Assembly: GCA_937883755.1 (NCBI GenBank)
Contig: CAKZYA010000061.1
Location: 248,001 to 312,000, forward strand
Origin: an uncultured Flammeovirgaceae bacterium
GTDB lineage: Bacteria > Bacteroidota > Bacteroidia > Cytophagales > Cyclobacteriaceae
Length of the DNA: 64,000 nt
Direction of reading: 5' to 3'
The stretch's first letter is position 1. Every line of letters begins with the position of its first letter. Below are positions 8,444 to 16,853 of the stretch, piece by piece. The notes under the pieces were generated by a model. The model saw only the letters and a program-made list of their open reading frames with translations. It did not search any database and was not told the DNA's origin. The translations under genes were made by a program, and so were the position numbers.

Positions 8444-8841
8444 GGTTTTCTTTTTAAGATGGGTATTCTTTATCAGCAAAGGAACAATCTTTACTACTCC
8501 CAAGCAATGACATCAATCAGTCTAGAGCATGATAACTATCTATTTCAGATGGTGGGCCACTGTTTCATTTGTAATGGGTCATATTTATGCGATCTACTAC
8601 TTCCTGGTTGATTACAATTTGACAAAAATTGTATCCTTACATTCATATTTGATAGTAGTTTTTTTTGATAAACTTTTTTAAATAGTTTTACATGCATGTT
8701 GTAGAGGTCTTTGCTTGTTATTTATGGTAACTGACAATCTGTTGCTTTTGCAACATTTAGTTTCTTTCTTTTCAAAAAGATTTTTTAAACAACTTCATTA
8801 GTAAACGAGTAAGCATAATAAACATTAAAACCAGTTGTGTT
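8444..8841. other. AT-rich intergenic region between divergent Hsp20 and propeller gene
   Basis: The region holds the box pair at 8508-8541 and a small GTTGC/GCAAC palindrome at 8741-8754. The rest is AT-rich leader sequence. A 50-codon frame at 8529-8681 overlaps the box and I do not call it. Confidence 0.6.
8508..8541 (-). promoter_or_regulatory. Phased box pair TGACATCAATCA / TGATAACTATCT
   Basis: An exact box at 8508-8519 is followed exactly 22 bp on by a box with one mismatch at 8530-8541. The proximal box is 64 bp upstream of the Hsp20 start. Confidence 0.65.
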
Positions 8842-9765
8842 GTGAAGCAATCCATTCTCGCCGTAAAATTGATAACTGTTTTATTTTTTATTTCCATAAG
8901 TGCGAGCGGGCAACGACCTCAAAACATCGAGAGTTCCTTGATGCTATTGAATGTCCAGACAGGGCAAACAAAGGTCATCCTAAATGAAAAACGACATTTT
9001 GAAGCACCCAACTGGTCAAGGGATGGGAAGTATTTAATCATTAACTCTAAAGGGTTTCTGGAAAAAATTGATCTAGAAGGAAACAACCTGGGAAAGATCA
9101 GACCAGATATAATCAACAATTGTAACAATGATCATGGCCTTAGCTTCGATGGCAAGACACTAATTTTCAGTCGAAATGATAAAGAAGTAGCCCCAAGAGC
9201 AAACTCGAGGATCTATACGTTTTCTTTCGAAACCGAAGAGGTCAGCCAGGTCACCCCAAAATTTCCCAGTTACTGGCATGGCATTAGTCCCGATGATCAA
9301 ACGTTAGTATATTTTGCTTCCCGTAACGGACAAAAGGATATTTATAGCATCAATATTCAGGGAGGTGAAGAAAAGCAGTTAACCAATAGCCCAGCCTATG
9401 AAGATGGCCCGGAGTATAGTTATGACGGCCAATGGATTTATTTCAACTCGCATCGTACGGGACGTATGCAGCTGTACCGAATGAAACCGGATGGTAGTCA
9501 GCAAGAACAGTTAACGAATGATGACTATGACAATTGGTTTGCTCATCCGAGCCCCGATGGGGAATACATCGTATATATTTCTTATCTGAAAGACCAGAAA
9601 GGACGACACCCTTTTGGTCAGGATGTGAAACTTCGTGTGATGCAACTAAAAAATCGCGAGATCAAGGATTTAACGCCGGTGTTTTACGGAGGACAGGGGA
9701 CAATTAATGTTCCAAGCTGGTCACCTGATGGTGAGTGGATCGCCTATGTGCAATATCGACAGTAA
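8842..9765 (+). CDS. Secreted WD40/TolB-type beta-propeller protein
   Basis: The 307-residue product starts at GTG and carries a signal peptide ending near ISASGQ. The body is made of PD40-type repeats, with recurring motifs such as SPDDQTLVYFAS, SYDGQWIYFNSHR, SPDGEYIVYIS and SPDGEWIAYV. This is the pattern of TolB C-terminal-like propellers. It is probably periplasmic or secreted. No enzymatic residues are recognisable, and a binding or scaffold role is inferred. It seems to stand alone. Confidence 0.85.
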   Translation: MKQSILAVKLITVLFFISISASGQRPQNIESSLMLLNVQTGQTKVILNEKRHFEAPNWSRDGKYLIINSKGFLEKIDLEGNNLGKIRPDIINNCNNDHGLSFDGKTLIFSRNDKEVAPRANSRIYTFSFETEEVSQVTPKFPSYWHGISPDDQTLVYFASRNGQKDIYSINIQGGEEKQLTNSPAYEDGPEYSYDGQWIYFNSHRTGRMQLYRMKPDGSQQEQLTNDDYDNWFAHPSPDGEYIVYISYLKDQKGRHPFGQDVKLRVMQLKNREIKDLTPVFYGGQGTINVPSWSPDGEWIAYVQYRQ

Positions 9766-9960
9766 ATACAATCCAAAGAATGCCTCCCATCAAACCATTT
9801 CCTACCAGTTATGGAGAGCATAAAAATCATGGGAGATTTTGGTGATGCTTTCCTATGAGCTAAACTTAGATATACCATTTAACAATTGAGTTTGAAGAAA
9901 CATCACTGCAAAAATTACTCGTAAAATTTTTGTGCCCCACGGTTTTTCTATGATCTTTTT

Positions 9961-10806
9961 CTAATTAGCATAAAATTCACTGTATACTGAGCTATCTATG
10001 ATCTGATTTTTATTTTTAAGCTGTTTAAAGAACAGCAAAGTCAAGGTAGTTCCTACTACCCCCACAATGCACCAGAGGATAATCAGGAACGTATCCAAGC
10101 TTAAATTCTGAAGGTAAAGGCTTAGCGACATAGCCATTAGCGCGGCTCCTAGTGTACTGGTCTTGACAAGCATGACTCCTATCAGCTTGTAGCCGTATTG
10201 TTTACGCTGCCAATATCCGACTGCGGCGATAATCATGAGTGGAATTACAATTGCCAAATCGAGTGAATAGACCAGCAAAAGTGGCTCCCCGGTGGGAGTA
10301 TCAGAGGTATGACCAGAAATGGTCAGGTGCGCGATGATATCGGACATCCAAAGAAAAGTGAGCATAAAGGACATGAGAAGTAAGTAGCTGATGATTATGT
10401 TTTTTATTAAACCGGGTTGGCTTTTCAACTCTTGCTTTGGATCGAGTAAATCCATAAAGGAGATAAACAGGCCTATCACTGAAAGTCCAAAAATTGGAAG
10501 ATGCAACAGGTACAAGAAGGTTAGTTGAGTCCCAAATACGAAAAAGGTATAGGTATAGGCATAATATAATAAGACGCCAATTAGCACTATTTTCCATTTT
10601 AACTGATTTCTAACAAGCCCCCGGTTTCGGGCAATATAAAGCAACGGGGTAGCGATAAATAAAGTAACAATATCCTGGCCTAACCATTGAGCGTTGATCC
10701 ATTCACCATCCTGATAAATGTCATTTTTTATAGTGCTGATGAAGCAGGAGACAGCCGCCAGAAGTACAATGAGCAGGGTAATGTTAAGTGTAGGCTTGCT
10801 TGTCAT
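9961..10806 (-). CDS. Multi-span membrane protein, unknown
   Basis: The 281-residue protein has about eight hydrophobic segments, a small soluble loop after the first (KNDIYQDGEW) and a C-terminal polar tail. I do not recognise the family. Its ATG overlaps the stop of the upstream 72-codon gene by one base (TAATG), a classic translational-coupling arrangement. It is therefore the last gene of the dodecin operon. Confidence 0.75.
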   Translation of the reverse strand: MTSKPTLNITLLIVLLAAVSCFISTIKNDIYQDGEWINAQWLGQDIVTLFIATPLLYIARNRGLVRNQLKWKIVLIGVLLYYAYTYTFFVFGTQLTFLYLLHLPIFGLSVIGLFISFMDLLDPKQELKSQPGLIKNIIISYLLLMSFMLTFLWMSDIIAHLTISGHTSDTPTGEPLLLVYSLDLAIVIPLMIIAAVGYWQRKQYGYKLIGVMLVKTSTLGAALMAMSLSLYLQNLSLDTFLIILWCIVGVVGTTLTLLFFKQLKNKNQIIDSSVYSEFYAN

Positions 10807-11024
10807 TAATTATTGGGGCTTGAAGAATGCGTTTCCTGATGATGCCTTAGTAACTCTTCAAGGCTATTCAGATATTCGGGCAGTGCCTCCTCACTAAGGG
10901 GTTCATCCTTTGATAGCAGCGTGAGAGGATTCTCCTCTAAGGAGCGATAAAGTTCCAGGTAATCTGTTTCGATAGTGTCAGTGAGCTGGAAAATTTTAGG
11001 GGGTAGTACCTGATATTGGTTCAT
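10806..11024 (-). CDS. Small acidic protein, unknown
   Basis: The 72-residue protein is acidic and probably helical (LELYRSLEENP, EYLNSLEELLRHH), with no membrane segment. I do not recognise it. It overlaps the dodecin gene by 4 bp (ATGA) and the downstream membrane gene by 1 bp, so it is locked into a coupled three-gene operon. Confidence 0.75.
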   Translation of the reverse strand: MNQYQVLPPKIFQLTDTIETDYLELYRSLEENPLTLLSKDEPLSEEALPEYLNSLEELLRHHQETHSSSPNN

Positions 11025-11236
11025 GGGTTGGCGTCGTGCACAATCTCAAAGGTAATTTTAGCATCAATGCGGTATTCCACAATCTGATTGTTTTCTACTC
11101 GGGCACTTTTGTCTTTAATGTAAATAGACTTGATGTTCTTGACAGTTTTAGCGGCTTCCGTAACGGCTTGTTGGGCTGCATCTTCCCAACTTTGGGTAGA
11201 ATGGGCAAGCACTTCAATGACTTTTAAAATACTCAT
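11021..11236 (-). CDS. Dodecin flavoprotein
   Basis: The 71-residue sequence shows the dodecin pattern: an N-terminal VIEVLAHS strand, SWEDAAQQAV helix, KNIKSIYIKD, then VEYRIDAKITFEI. Dodecins form hollow dodecamers that bind and buffer flavins (riboflavin, FMN, FAD) in the cytoplasm. It heads an operon and lies 66 bp from the proximal box of the pair shared with the divergent FAD oxidoreductase gene. Flavin buffering next to a flavoenzyme is consistent. Confidence 0.92.
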   Translation of the reverse strand: MSILKVIEVLAHSTQSWEDAAQQAVTEAAKTVKNIKSIYIKDKSARVENNQIVEYRIDAKITFEIVHDANP

Positions 11237-11302
11237 GATATTGGGATTTTAAATGATTGATAACTGAATGAGAAAGGTATCCATAGAAATAGAGTGAAGC
11301 GA

Positions 11303-11336
11303 TGATTCGGATTAGCCCTTCCGATGATCTACGTCA
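11303..11336. promoter_or_regulatory. Phased box pair TGATTCGGATTA / TGATCTACGTCA
   Basis: Boxes at 11303-11314 (one mismatch) and 11325-11336 (exact) are 22 bp apart. They lie 66 bp from the dodecin start and 58 bp from the flavoprotein start. TACTTTA at 11360-11366 resembles a Bacteroidota -7 element and would put the right box near -40. Confidence 0.65.
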
Positions 11337-11394
11337 GTGCTTTGATAAGGCTAACAATATACTTTAAGCACTACGAACAATAATCAAGACAGTT

Positions 11395-12933
11395 ATGGGT
11401 GATTTTCGACCTTCAGTGATTATTATTGGCTCCGGAATGGCGGGTCTTTCAGCGGGTTGCTATGCTCAGATGAACGGATTCACTAGCCGAATTTTTGAAC
11501 AAAACGAGTATTCGGGCGGAGTATGTACCTCCTGGCAGAAAGATAGGTACACGGTCAACGGGTGCATTCACTGGCTGGTAGGTTCTAGTCCAACTAATAG
11601 CTTTCATCAAGTCTGGCAAGAACTCGGTGCTATCGACGGGCAATCCTTCATGGATCACGATCGGTTTTTTACGTTTGAGAGTAAATCGGGTCAGACTCTT
11701 ACGCTATTTACTGACGTAGATTGTCTGGAACAACACTTGTTGGAAATTGCCCCTGAAGATACCAAAGAGATTCAAAATCTTATTCAGGCAATTCAGTCGA
11801 TTGCCCGCTGTGATTATAGCCCTACTTTGCACGAAGGCTTTCAGGCCTGGCTGGAAAATATCCGTAAGGCATTTACGCACCTCCCTCTTTTCCGAGTGAT
11901 CATGAAATGGGGATTAGTAAGTATCCGTGACTACGCCGACCGTCTGAGAAGCCCAGTATTAAAAGAAGCTTTGCTACACTTCTGGCATCCTGAGATGTCC
12001 ATGATTATTTTGTTGATGACTCTAGCGTTTGCCCATCGTCGTACAGCAGGTTACCCCTTAGGCGGTTCAAGTACATGGATTCAGCGGATTGCTGATCGCT
12101 ACAGCGACTTAGGGGGAAGCCTACATCTAAATAGCCGGGTCAGTAAAATTCTGGTGAAAGAACAGGAAAACGAAGCCTACGGCATTCGCCTAGCGAGCGG
12201 TGAGGAGTATTACGCGGAGTATATCATATCGGCGGCCGATGCTCACCATACAATTTACCAAATACTCGAGGGGAATTATCAGGACGAAAGGATAACTGCT
12301 CCTTTTGAGCAATTAAAACTCTTCCCCCCGATCTTATTTGTTTCTTTTGGAGTGAATTGCCCATTTGAAGATGTTCCGGCTAGTGTAGTGGGATTAAGTT
12401 TTCCTTTGGAACAAGTTATCTCGGTGGGTGAGGAATCAGTAGATCGGCTGACGTTCCAGATTTACAATTTTGATCCCGAGCTAGCTCCCGCCGGGAAAAC
12501 GGTACTCACCTGCATGGTGGGTACGGAGTACGATTATTGGTATGATTTATACCAGCACCCAGCAGCCTATCAGGCAAAAAAGGAAGAAATACTTAATCAG
12601 ATGATACGAGCACTAGAACAACGTTTTCCTAGTATTTCTGGACAGATTGAGATGAAGGATTTAGCAACACCCATGACCTACTATCGCTACAGTAGTAACT
12701 TCCGGGCGAGCTACGAAGGTTGGCTACCGACCCCGCGGGCGCTACGAACCAAAATTAAACATACCTTACCGGGTCTAAGTCGTTTCTACCAAATCGGACA
12801 CTGGACCGAACCGGGAGGGGGATTACCACCTTCCGCTTTGTCGGGCCGGAAAGTCATTCAAAAGATATGCCACCGGGAGAGATTATCTTTTCAAACATCA
12901 AAGCCTCACGATAAGGAAGCCCTCGTTATTTAA
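11395..12933 (+). CDS. Phytoene-desaturase/RetSat-like FAD oxidoreductase
   Basis: The 512-residue protein opens with a dinucleotide-binding GSGMAGLSAG (residues 12-21) and the NEYSGG follow-on motif. It has a family C-terminus with EPGGGLPPSALSGR. This is the carotenoid desaturase/isomerase and retinol-saturase-like family, which uses FAD to oxidise or isomerise polyenes. No other carotenoid gene is nearby, so the substrate is open. A second, longer relative is encoded at 36936-38771. Expression probably depends on the box at 11325. Confidence 0.85.
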   Translation: MGDFRPSVIIIGSGMAGLSAGCYAQMNGFTSRIFEQNEYSGGVCTSWQKDRYTVNGCIHWLVGSSPTNSFHQVWQELGAIDGQSFMDHDRFFTFESKSGQTLTLFTDVDCLEQHLLEIAPEDTKEIQNLIQAIQSIARCDYSPTLHEGFQAWLENIRKAFTHLPLFRVIMKWGLVSIRDYADRLRSPVLKEALLHFWHPEMSMIILLMTLAFAHRRTAGYPLGGSSTWIQRIADRYSDLGGSLHLNSRVSKILVKEQENEAYGIRLASGEEYYAEYIISAADAHHTIYQILEGNYQDERITAPFEQLKLFPPILFVSFGVNCPFEDVPASVVGLSFPLEQVISVGEESVDRLTFQIYNFDPELAPAGKTVLTCMVGTEYDYWYDLYQHPAAYQAKKEEILNQMIRALEQRFPSISGQIEMKDLATPMTYYRYSSNFRASYEGWLPTPRALRTKIKHTLPGLSRFYQIGHWTEPGGGLPPSALSGRKVIQKICHRERLSFQTSKPHDKEALVI

Positions 12934-12985
12934 CGAACATAATTTGCCAATCGTTAGGTTTATCAATCACCTAAATTCCAACTTT
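12926..12985 (-). pseudogene. Remnant of a second glycogen-debranching-type gene (3' end)
   Basis: Read leftward, the frame encodes KVGI-stop-VIDKPNDWQIMFVK-stop. This matches the last codons of the intact gene at 14652 (VGIQVIDKPNDWEIVICK). Over 12941-12984 versus 14667-14710 about 39 of 44 bases agree. A CAG to TAG change interrupts it and nothing upstream remains. It overlaps the 3' end of the flavoprotein gene tail to tail. Confidence 0.75.
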
Positions 12986-13014
12986 AGAATGGAAACCATA
13001 AAAACAAGACAATT

Positions 13015-13179
13015 ATTAGTGTTAATAAACAACACTTAAAAAGCAAACCAATATGTAAAGTGCCCCTAAGCTTACCAGCCTCGATGGCGGGTTCCACTAA
13101 AAATGCATATGTAGTGGGAGAGTTTAATCATTGGAGTCATCAGGCTATGCCGATGAAGTCGCCAGTTGGCAGCAAGTGA
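13015..13179 (+). pseudogene. Truncated CBM48/isoamylase-early-set protein remnant
   Basis: A 54-codon frame encodes LKSKPICKV, then AYVVGEFNHWSHQAMPMK, the signature of small glycogen-binding CBM48 proteins common in Bacteroidota (normally about 100 residues). It stops at 13177, before the second half of the domain. The expected start position holds ATT (13015-13017) rather than ATG. I read it as a dead fragment; a functional 54-residue peptide is less likely. Confidence 0.7.
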
Positions 13180-13225
13180 GCCAGAGCCACAGAGCACATT
13201 GAACATCACATAGAAGGATTAAAAT

Positions 13226-13900
13226 ATGGGGTACTATATTGACTTAGAAAAAATAACAATCGATGATTATCGGATAAAATTAGAATCAGCCTATTTACCA
13301 CCGAGTCGGATGATCCTTAAAGATAAATTGGATGAGCGATTTGAATATTTTAAGAGTGTCGGAATTAAAAACATAAAAGAATTGATTCAACTGCTTAAGA
13401 AAAAGGACAAATTTACCGAACTATCAACGGTTGATTGCTTGTCTGAAGATTATTTAATCATTTTACTCAGAGAATTAAAAAGTACCCTTCCAAAGCCAAA
13501 TAGAATTGGAGACTTCAATGTGATATCAAAAGACTCAGTTGATAAACTTGAGAAAATCGGAATAAAAAATACAGAGAAGCTATTCGATAAGGTGATAACA
13601 AAAACAGATAGACAGAAACTTGCCGATTCAACAGGAATTGATTATGCTGATATTTTGAGTTTGACCAAATTATCTGATTTATCGAGAATAAAATGGGTTG
13701 GAGTAACTTATGCTCAGATGTTATATAACTTAGGTGTAGATACCGTTGAGAAAGTATCAAAATCTGACCCTATAGATTTGCATGTACGGATTAACCAAAT
13801 GATAAAAGAGCATAATATTTTTAAGGGTGCAATAGGATTAAATGATGTACAAATACTTGTTGAAACAGCAAATGAATTATCATTAGAAATTGAATATTGA
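13226..13900 (+). CDS. DUF4332 protein with helix-hairpin-helix-like repeats
   Basis: The 224-residue, lysine- and isoleucine-rich protein has a DUF4332 C-terminus (IKWVGVTYAQMLYNLGVDT, GAIGLNDVQILVETA). Two helix-hairpin-helix-like segments follow the pattern VGIKNIKELIQLL and IGIKNTEKLFDKV. Such folds often bind DNA non-specifically, but no function is established for this family. The coding sequence is clearly more AT-rich than its neighbours. It sits between a pseudogene scar and an imperfect inverted repeat, suggesting acquisition by transfer. Confidence 0.8.
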   Translation: MGYYIDLEKITIDDYRIKLESAYLPPSRMILKDKLDERFEYFKSVGIKNIKELIQLLKKKDKFTELSTVDCLSEDYLIILLRELKSTLPKPNRIGDFNVISKDSVDKLEKIGIKNTEKLFDKVITKTDRQKLADSTGIDYADILSLTKLSDLSRIKWVGVTYAQMLYNLGVDTVEKVSKSDPIDLHVRINQMIKEHNIFKGAIGLNDVQILVETANELSLEIEY

Positions 13901-14242
13901 AAAATAAAAGAATATTAGCTGCCAACAATAAATATACGTAATGCGGGGCGATTTAGTAAATTTGAATTTTAGAGCATTTAATTAAAATAGTAGCGGTTTG
14001 ATAGTGATTTGCCTTTAAATCCCGCACTACGCATATGCGAGCCGCTGATGAATATATTGCTAATGGTCTTACTGGTGATAAAAACTCGGTGATCAATATT
14101 TGACTATTCGCCATTAGCCACTACTAAGGTATCCATTTATGAGGCAGTAGCCCGCGTAACACTAGCGTCAACGTATCATTAGTAGGCATAAAGTGTCTAT
14201 AAAACCTTCTTTTTGGCTTCTCAACATATAACCTTTATTATC
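13901..14242. other. Non-coding stretch with inverted-repeat element
   Basis: The 342-bp gap is largely taken up by the element at 13919-14045. The remainder, before the AhpD-like gene, shows no regulatory box or plausible ORF. Confidence 0.55.
13919..14045. repeat. Cassette-like imperfect inverted repeat element 1
   Basis: The left end CTGCCAACA is followed by a 16-base arm (13932-13947) that pairs with 14021-14036 at 14 of 16 positions, then a right end GCGAGCCGC. The loop is 73 bp. The layout (CYGCCARC end, 16-base arms with two transitions, GCG-type end) is shared with element 2 at 36850-36914. It begins 19 bp after the DUF4332 stop codon. Confidence 0.5.
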
Positions 14243-14596
14243 ATGACCAAAGATCATCCAAAGTACTACCGCGAGCTAGTTGGGCTAATGAACCAGTTAG
14301 GAAGTGAGATACCAGGAACGATAAAGGGATTTAATAGTCTCCATAAAGCTAGTATTACCGCAGGGGCGTTAACTGCAAAAACCAAGGAATTAATTGCCCT
14401 GGGAATAGCCATTACGGTGAGATGTGATGGATGCATTGCTTTTCATATTCACGATGCACTAGAAGCGGGCGCCCTTAAAGAGGAAATTATGGAGACCATC
14501 GGGGTAGCTGTACTGATGGGCGGTGGGCCATCGGTGATGTATGGCTGCGAAGCACTGGCAGCTTTGAAGCAGTTTGAACAAAATCAGCCAGTATGA
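14243..14596 (+). CDS. AhpD-like / carboxymuconolactone decarboxylase family protein
   Basis: I used the ATG at 14243; the longer frame starts at TTG. The 117-residue protein has the AhpD-like helical fold with KTKELIALGIAI and the redox motif RCDGC-IAFHIHDA, where the CxxC cysteines and downstream His match AhpD-type peroxidase centres. Members reduce peroxides or act as decarboxylases in the cytoplasm. It is convergent with the debranching-type gene. Peroxide or redox stress is the likely context. Confidence 0.88.
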   Translation: MTKDHPKYYRELVGLMNQLGSEIPGTIKGFNSLHKASITAGALTAKTKELIALGIAITVRCDGCIAFHIHDALEAGALKEEIMETIGVAVLMGGGPSVMYGCEALAALKQFEQNQPV

Positions 14597-14651
14597 TCTC
14601 CGGAGGAAATTACGGAAAACGATATTGCTGCGTACACAATCATCTCGCTGT

Positions 14652-16820
14652 TCATTTGCAGATTACAATTTCCCAATCGTTGGGTTTATCAATCACCTGA
14701 ATTCCGACATCGTAGGCCTGTCGGTGCATCTCTAGGGTGGCGTACTCTGAACCGAGTTGAAGCCGTTCAATTCGAATATGTTCTAAATAATCGGGAAGGG
14801 TGGGCCAATGAAAGGTGATCCGCCGAGACAAAGCATCGATTCGTAGATTTAGCAATGATTGTAGCAATAAGAATACAGACGCTACCGACCAGGCCTGAGG
14901 TGAGCAGGCTACTGGATAAGCAGTTGGGCCTTCGCCCGGCCGACGATCAAAGCCGCAAAATAGCTCGGGTAGGCGTTGCAGATCTAGAAAGAGAGCAGCG
15001 TCAAACAAGCCAGCAGTAATACGTTGAGCCTCCTTCTGGAAACCGTACTGGGATAGGCCGTAAGCTATTAATGCTACATCGTGAGGCCATATTGATCCAT
15101 TGTGATATGACATGGGGTTATAGCGCGCTTCTCTAATACCCAATGTGCGAATTCCCCATCCAGAAAACATATCTTCACTCATCAACGTGTTAGCTAACGG
15201 GTGGGCTAATTCCTCTTCAACGATACCGGTAAATAAGCACTGGCCGGCATTCGATGATTTCACTCGGCAAGGAAGCTGATCGCCGTCTAAAGCTAAAATA
15301 AAGGTTTGAAATTTCTTGTCCCAAAAGCTCTGATTGAATTTTTGTTTGAGTGAGGTAGCTTCTTGATTAAGTTGATGGGATAGCTTTTTATCACTCATTA
15401 TCAGTGCTAACTGAGCTGCCTGTACTTTGGCGGCGTAGACATACCCTTGCACTTCACAGAGAGCAATAGGCGGTTTCGCTAGTGTTCCATCCTCGTGCAT
15501 CACCGAATCGAAGGAGTCTTTCCACCCCTGATTGGTCAGTCCATTTTCTGACTTATGCTGATATTCTACAAATCCATCCCCGTCTATATCGCCGTAGGTA
15601 TCTATCCACTGCAAAGCGGATTTGATATTAGGCCAGATTTGTCTAATCGTAGTTTTGTCACCCGTACGCTGGTAGTAGGCTCCAGCTAACATCACAAACA
15701 GTGGAGTAGCATCTACCGTACCGTAATAGTGCCCAAAGGGCAGTTCATTCAATGCTACCATCTCGCCACCTCTAATTTCGTGAAATACTTTACCAGGTTC
15801 GGCATCTCGGGCCGGGTTAGATGTCTGTGCTTGGGTTTGGGCAATAAAGTTTAGTACACCTCGGGCGATTTCCGGGGCTACCCACAGGGTTTCGTACGCC
15901 GTCAGGATACCGTCCCGACCGAAGACTGTATTGTACCAGGGTACTCCGGCGTAAGGGTATTTTCCATGGGGAGTATCGGTGAGCAAGGAGACTAAATCTG
16001 TTTTGGAACGGTTAATCCAGTGGTTAAACTGTTCATTGGAAGTCTGCACCGTAGTGATGATGGCGCGGGTATCCTGCAACTGCTGGGTTAGCTTCTGCAT
16101 CGCTTCGTCGTGGCTAATCGCCTTCGTTAGCTCATCCCCGGTTCGTAACTGAATACTATATTCTACATCGTAGGTTTGCTGAGGAGCTAAAGTGATACGG
16201 TACTCTACTTGCTGATTGCCAAACGTATCGGGGTGAGGTGAGAAAGTAATTTCAGTTTTTCGCTCTACTTTGTCGAGACCTCGGTACGAAAGAATCATCG
16301 TATCTTTTTCCATGTAGCAAGCATCTGACTTCCCTCGCTTTGCCCGCTTCATACCCCGTACTTCGAAAATATCTTTAAAATCAGCGTGAGCCGTAACGGT
16401 TAGCGTTATCGCATGGGTCTGGGTATCGTAGTTAGTAAGCTGGATAGTCTCGAAGCACGCTCCGTGCTGTATAAACTTCTTCCGGCTGATATGCAGCATT
16501 CCCTGGTGTACGATAGTTCCATTATCCGAATATTCAGGATTGGTGAGGTCAACCGACAGCACTTCATTTTCTTCCTTGATAGATGAGCTTAGTAGCAGAG
16601 GGCGTTCGCCATTTAATCTGATTTCTAAGGCGGATAGAAAACGAGTACCTTCATGGTAAAGTCCTTGCACTTCTTGGCCAATGGGTTGAATGTCACCCCA
16701 ACGATCAAATACTCCAAAGGTATCGGAGTCATTCAAGACACGTGTCCGGTCGTCTGCATAAGTAGAGTTGGTAGAAATATAGTACTTATCATCAACCTTT
16801 AAGAACCGCTGGTAGTCCAT
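14652..16820 (-). CDS. Amylo-alpha-1,6-glucosidase / glycogen debranching-type enzyme
   Basis: The 722-residue protein has an N-terminal beta-rich domain of the GDE_N_bis type (GVFDRWGDIQPIG, LYHEGTRFLSALEI) and a C-terminal (alpha/alpha)6 toroid like glycogen debranching enzyme GDE_C (PWYNTVFGRDG, YHNGSIWPHDVALIAYG). Such proteins cleave alpha-1,6 branches or related oligosaccharide ends in the cytoplasm. The exact substrate is not settled for the bacterial subfamily. It lies 33 bp downstream of a GT4 glycosyltransferase in one operon. A decayed copy of its 3' end sits at 12926-12985. Confidence 0.85.
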   Translation of the reverse strand: MDYQRFLKVDDKYYISTNSTYADDRTRVLNDSDTFGVFDRWGDIQPIGQEVQGLYHEGTRFLSALEIRLNGERPLLLSSSIKEENEVLSVDLTNPEYSDNGTIVHQGMLHISRKKFIQHGACFETIQLTNYDTQTHAITLTVTAHADFKDIFEVRGMKRAKRGKSDACYMEKDTMILSYRGLDKVERKTEITFSPHPDTFGNQQVEYRITLAPQQTYDVEYSIQLRTGDELTKAISHDEAMQKLTQQLQDTRAIITTVQTSNEQFNHWINRSKTDLVSLLTDTPHGKYPYAGVPWYNTVFGRDGILTAYETLWVAPEIARGVLNFIAQTQAQTSNPARDAEPGKVFHEIRGGEMVALNELPFGHYYGTVDATPLFVMLAGAYYQRTGDKTTIRQIWPNIKSALQWIDTYGDIDGDGFVEYQHKSENGLTNQGWKDSFDSVMHEDGTLAKPPIALCEVQGYVYAAKVQAAQLALIMSDKKLSHQLNQEATSLKQKFNQSFWDKKFQTFILALDGDQLPCRVKSSNAGQCLFTGIVEEELAHPLANTLMSEDMFSGWGIRTLGIREARYNPMSYHNGSIWPHDVALIAYGLSQYGFQKEAQRITAGLFDAALFLDLQRLPELFCGFDRRPGEGPTAYPVACSPQAWSVASVFLLLQSLLNLRIDALSRRITFHWPTLPDYLEHIRIERLQLGSEYATLEMHRQAYDVGIQVIDKPNDWEIVICK

Positions 16821-16853
16821 AGGTACTAAGTGTTAATCTGCCGATTTAGCGTG

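Noticed and set aside
8529-8681. 50-codon frame with two hydrophobic stretches
   Set aside because: It begins inside the distal box, is in very AT-rich DNA, and no equivalent frame exists at the duplicated promoter near 7844.
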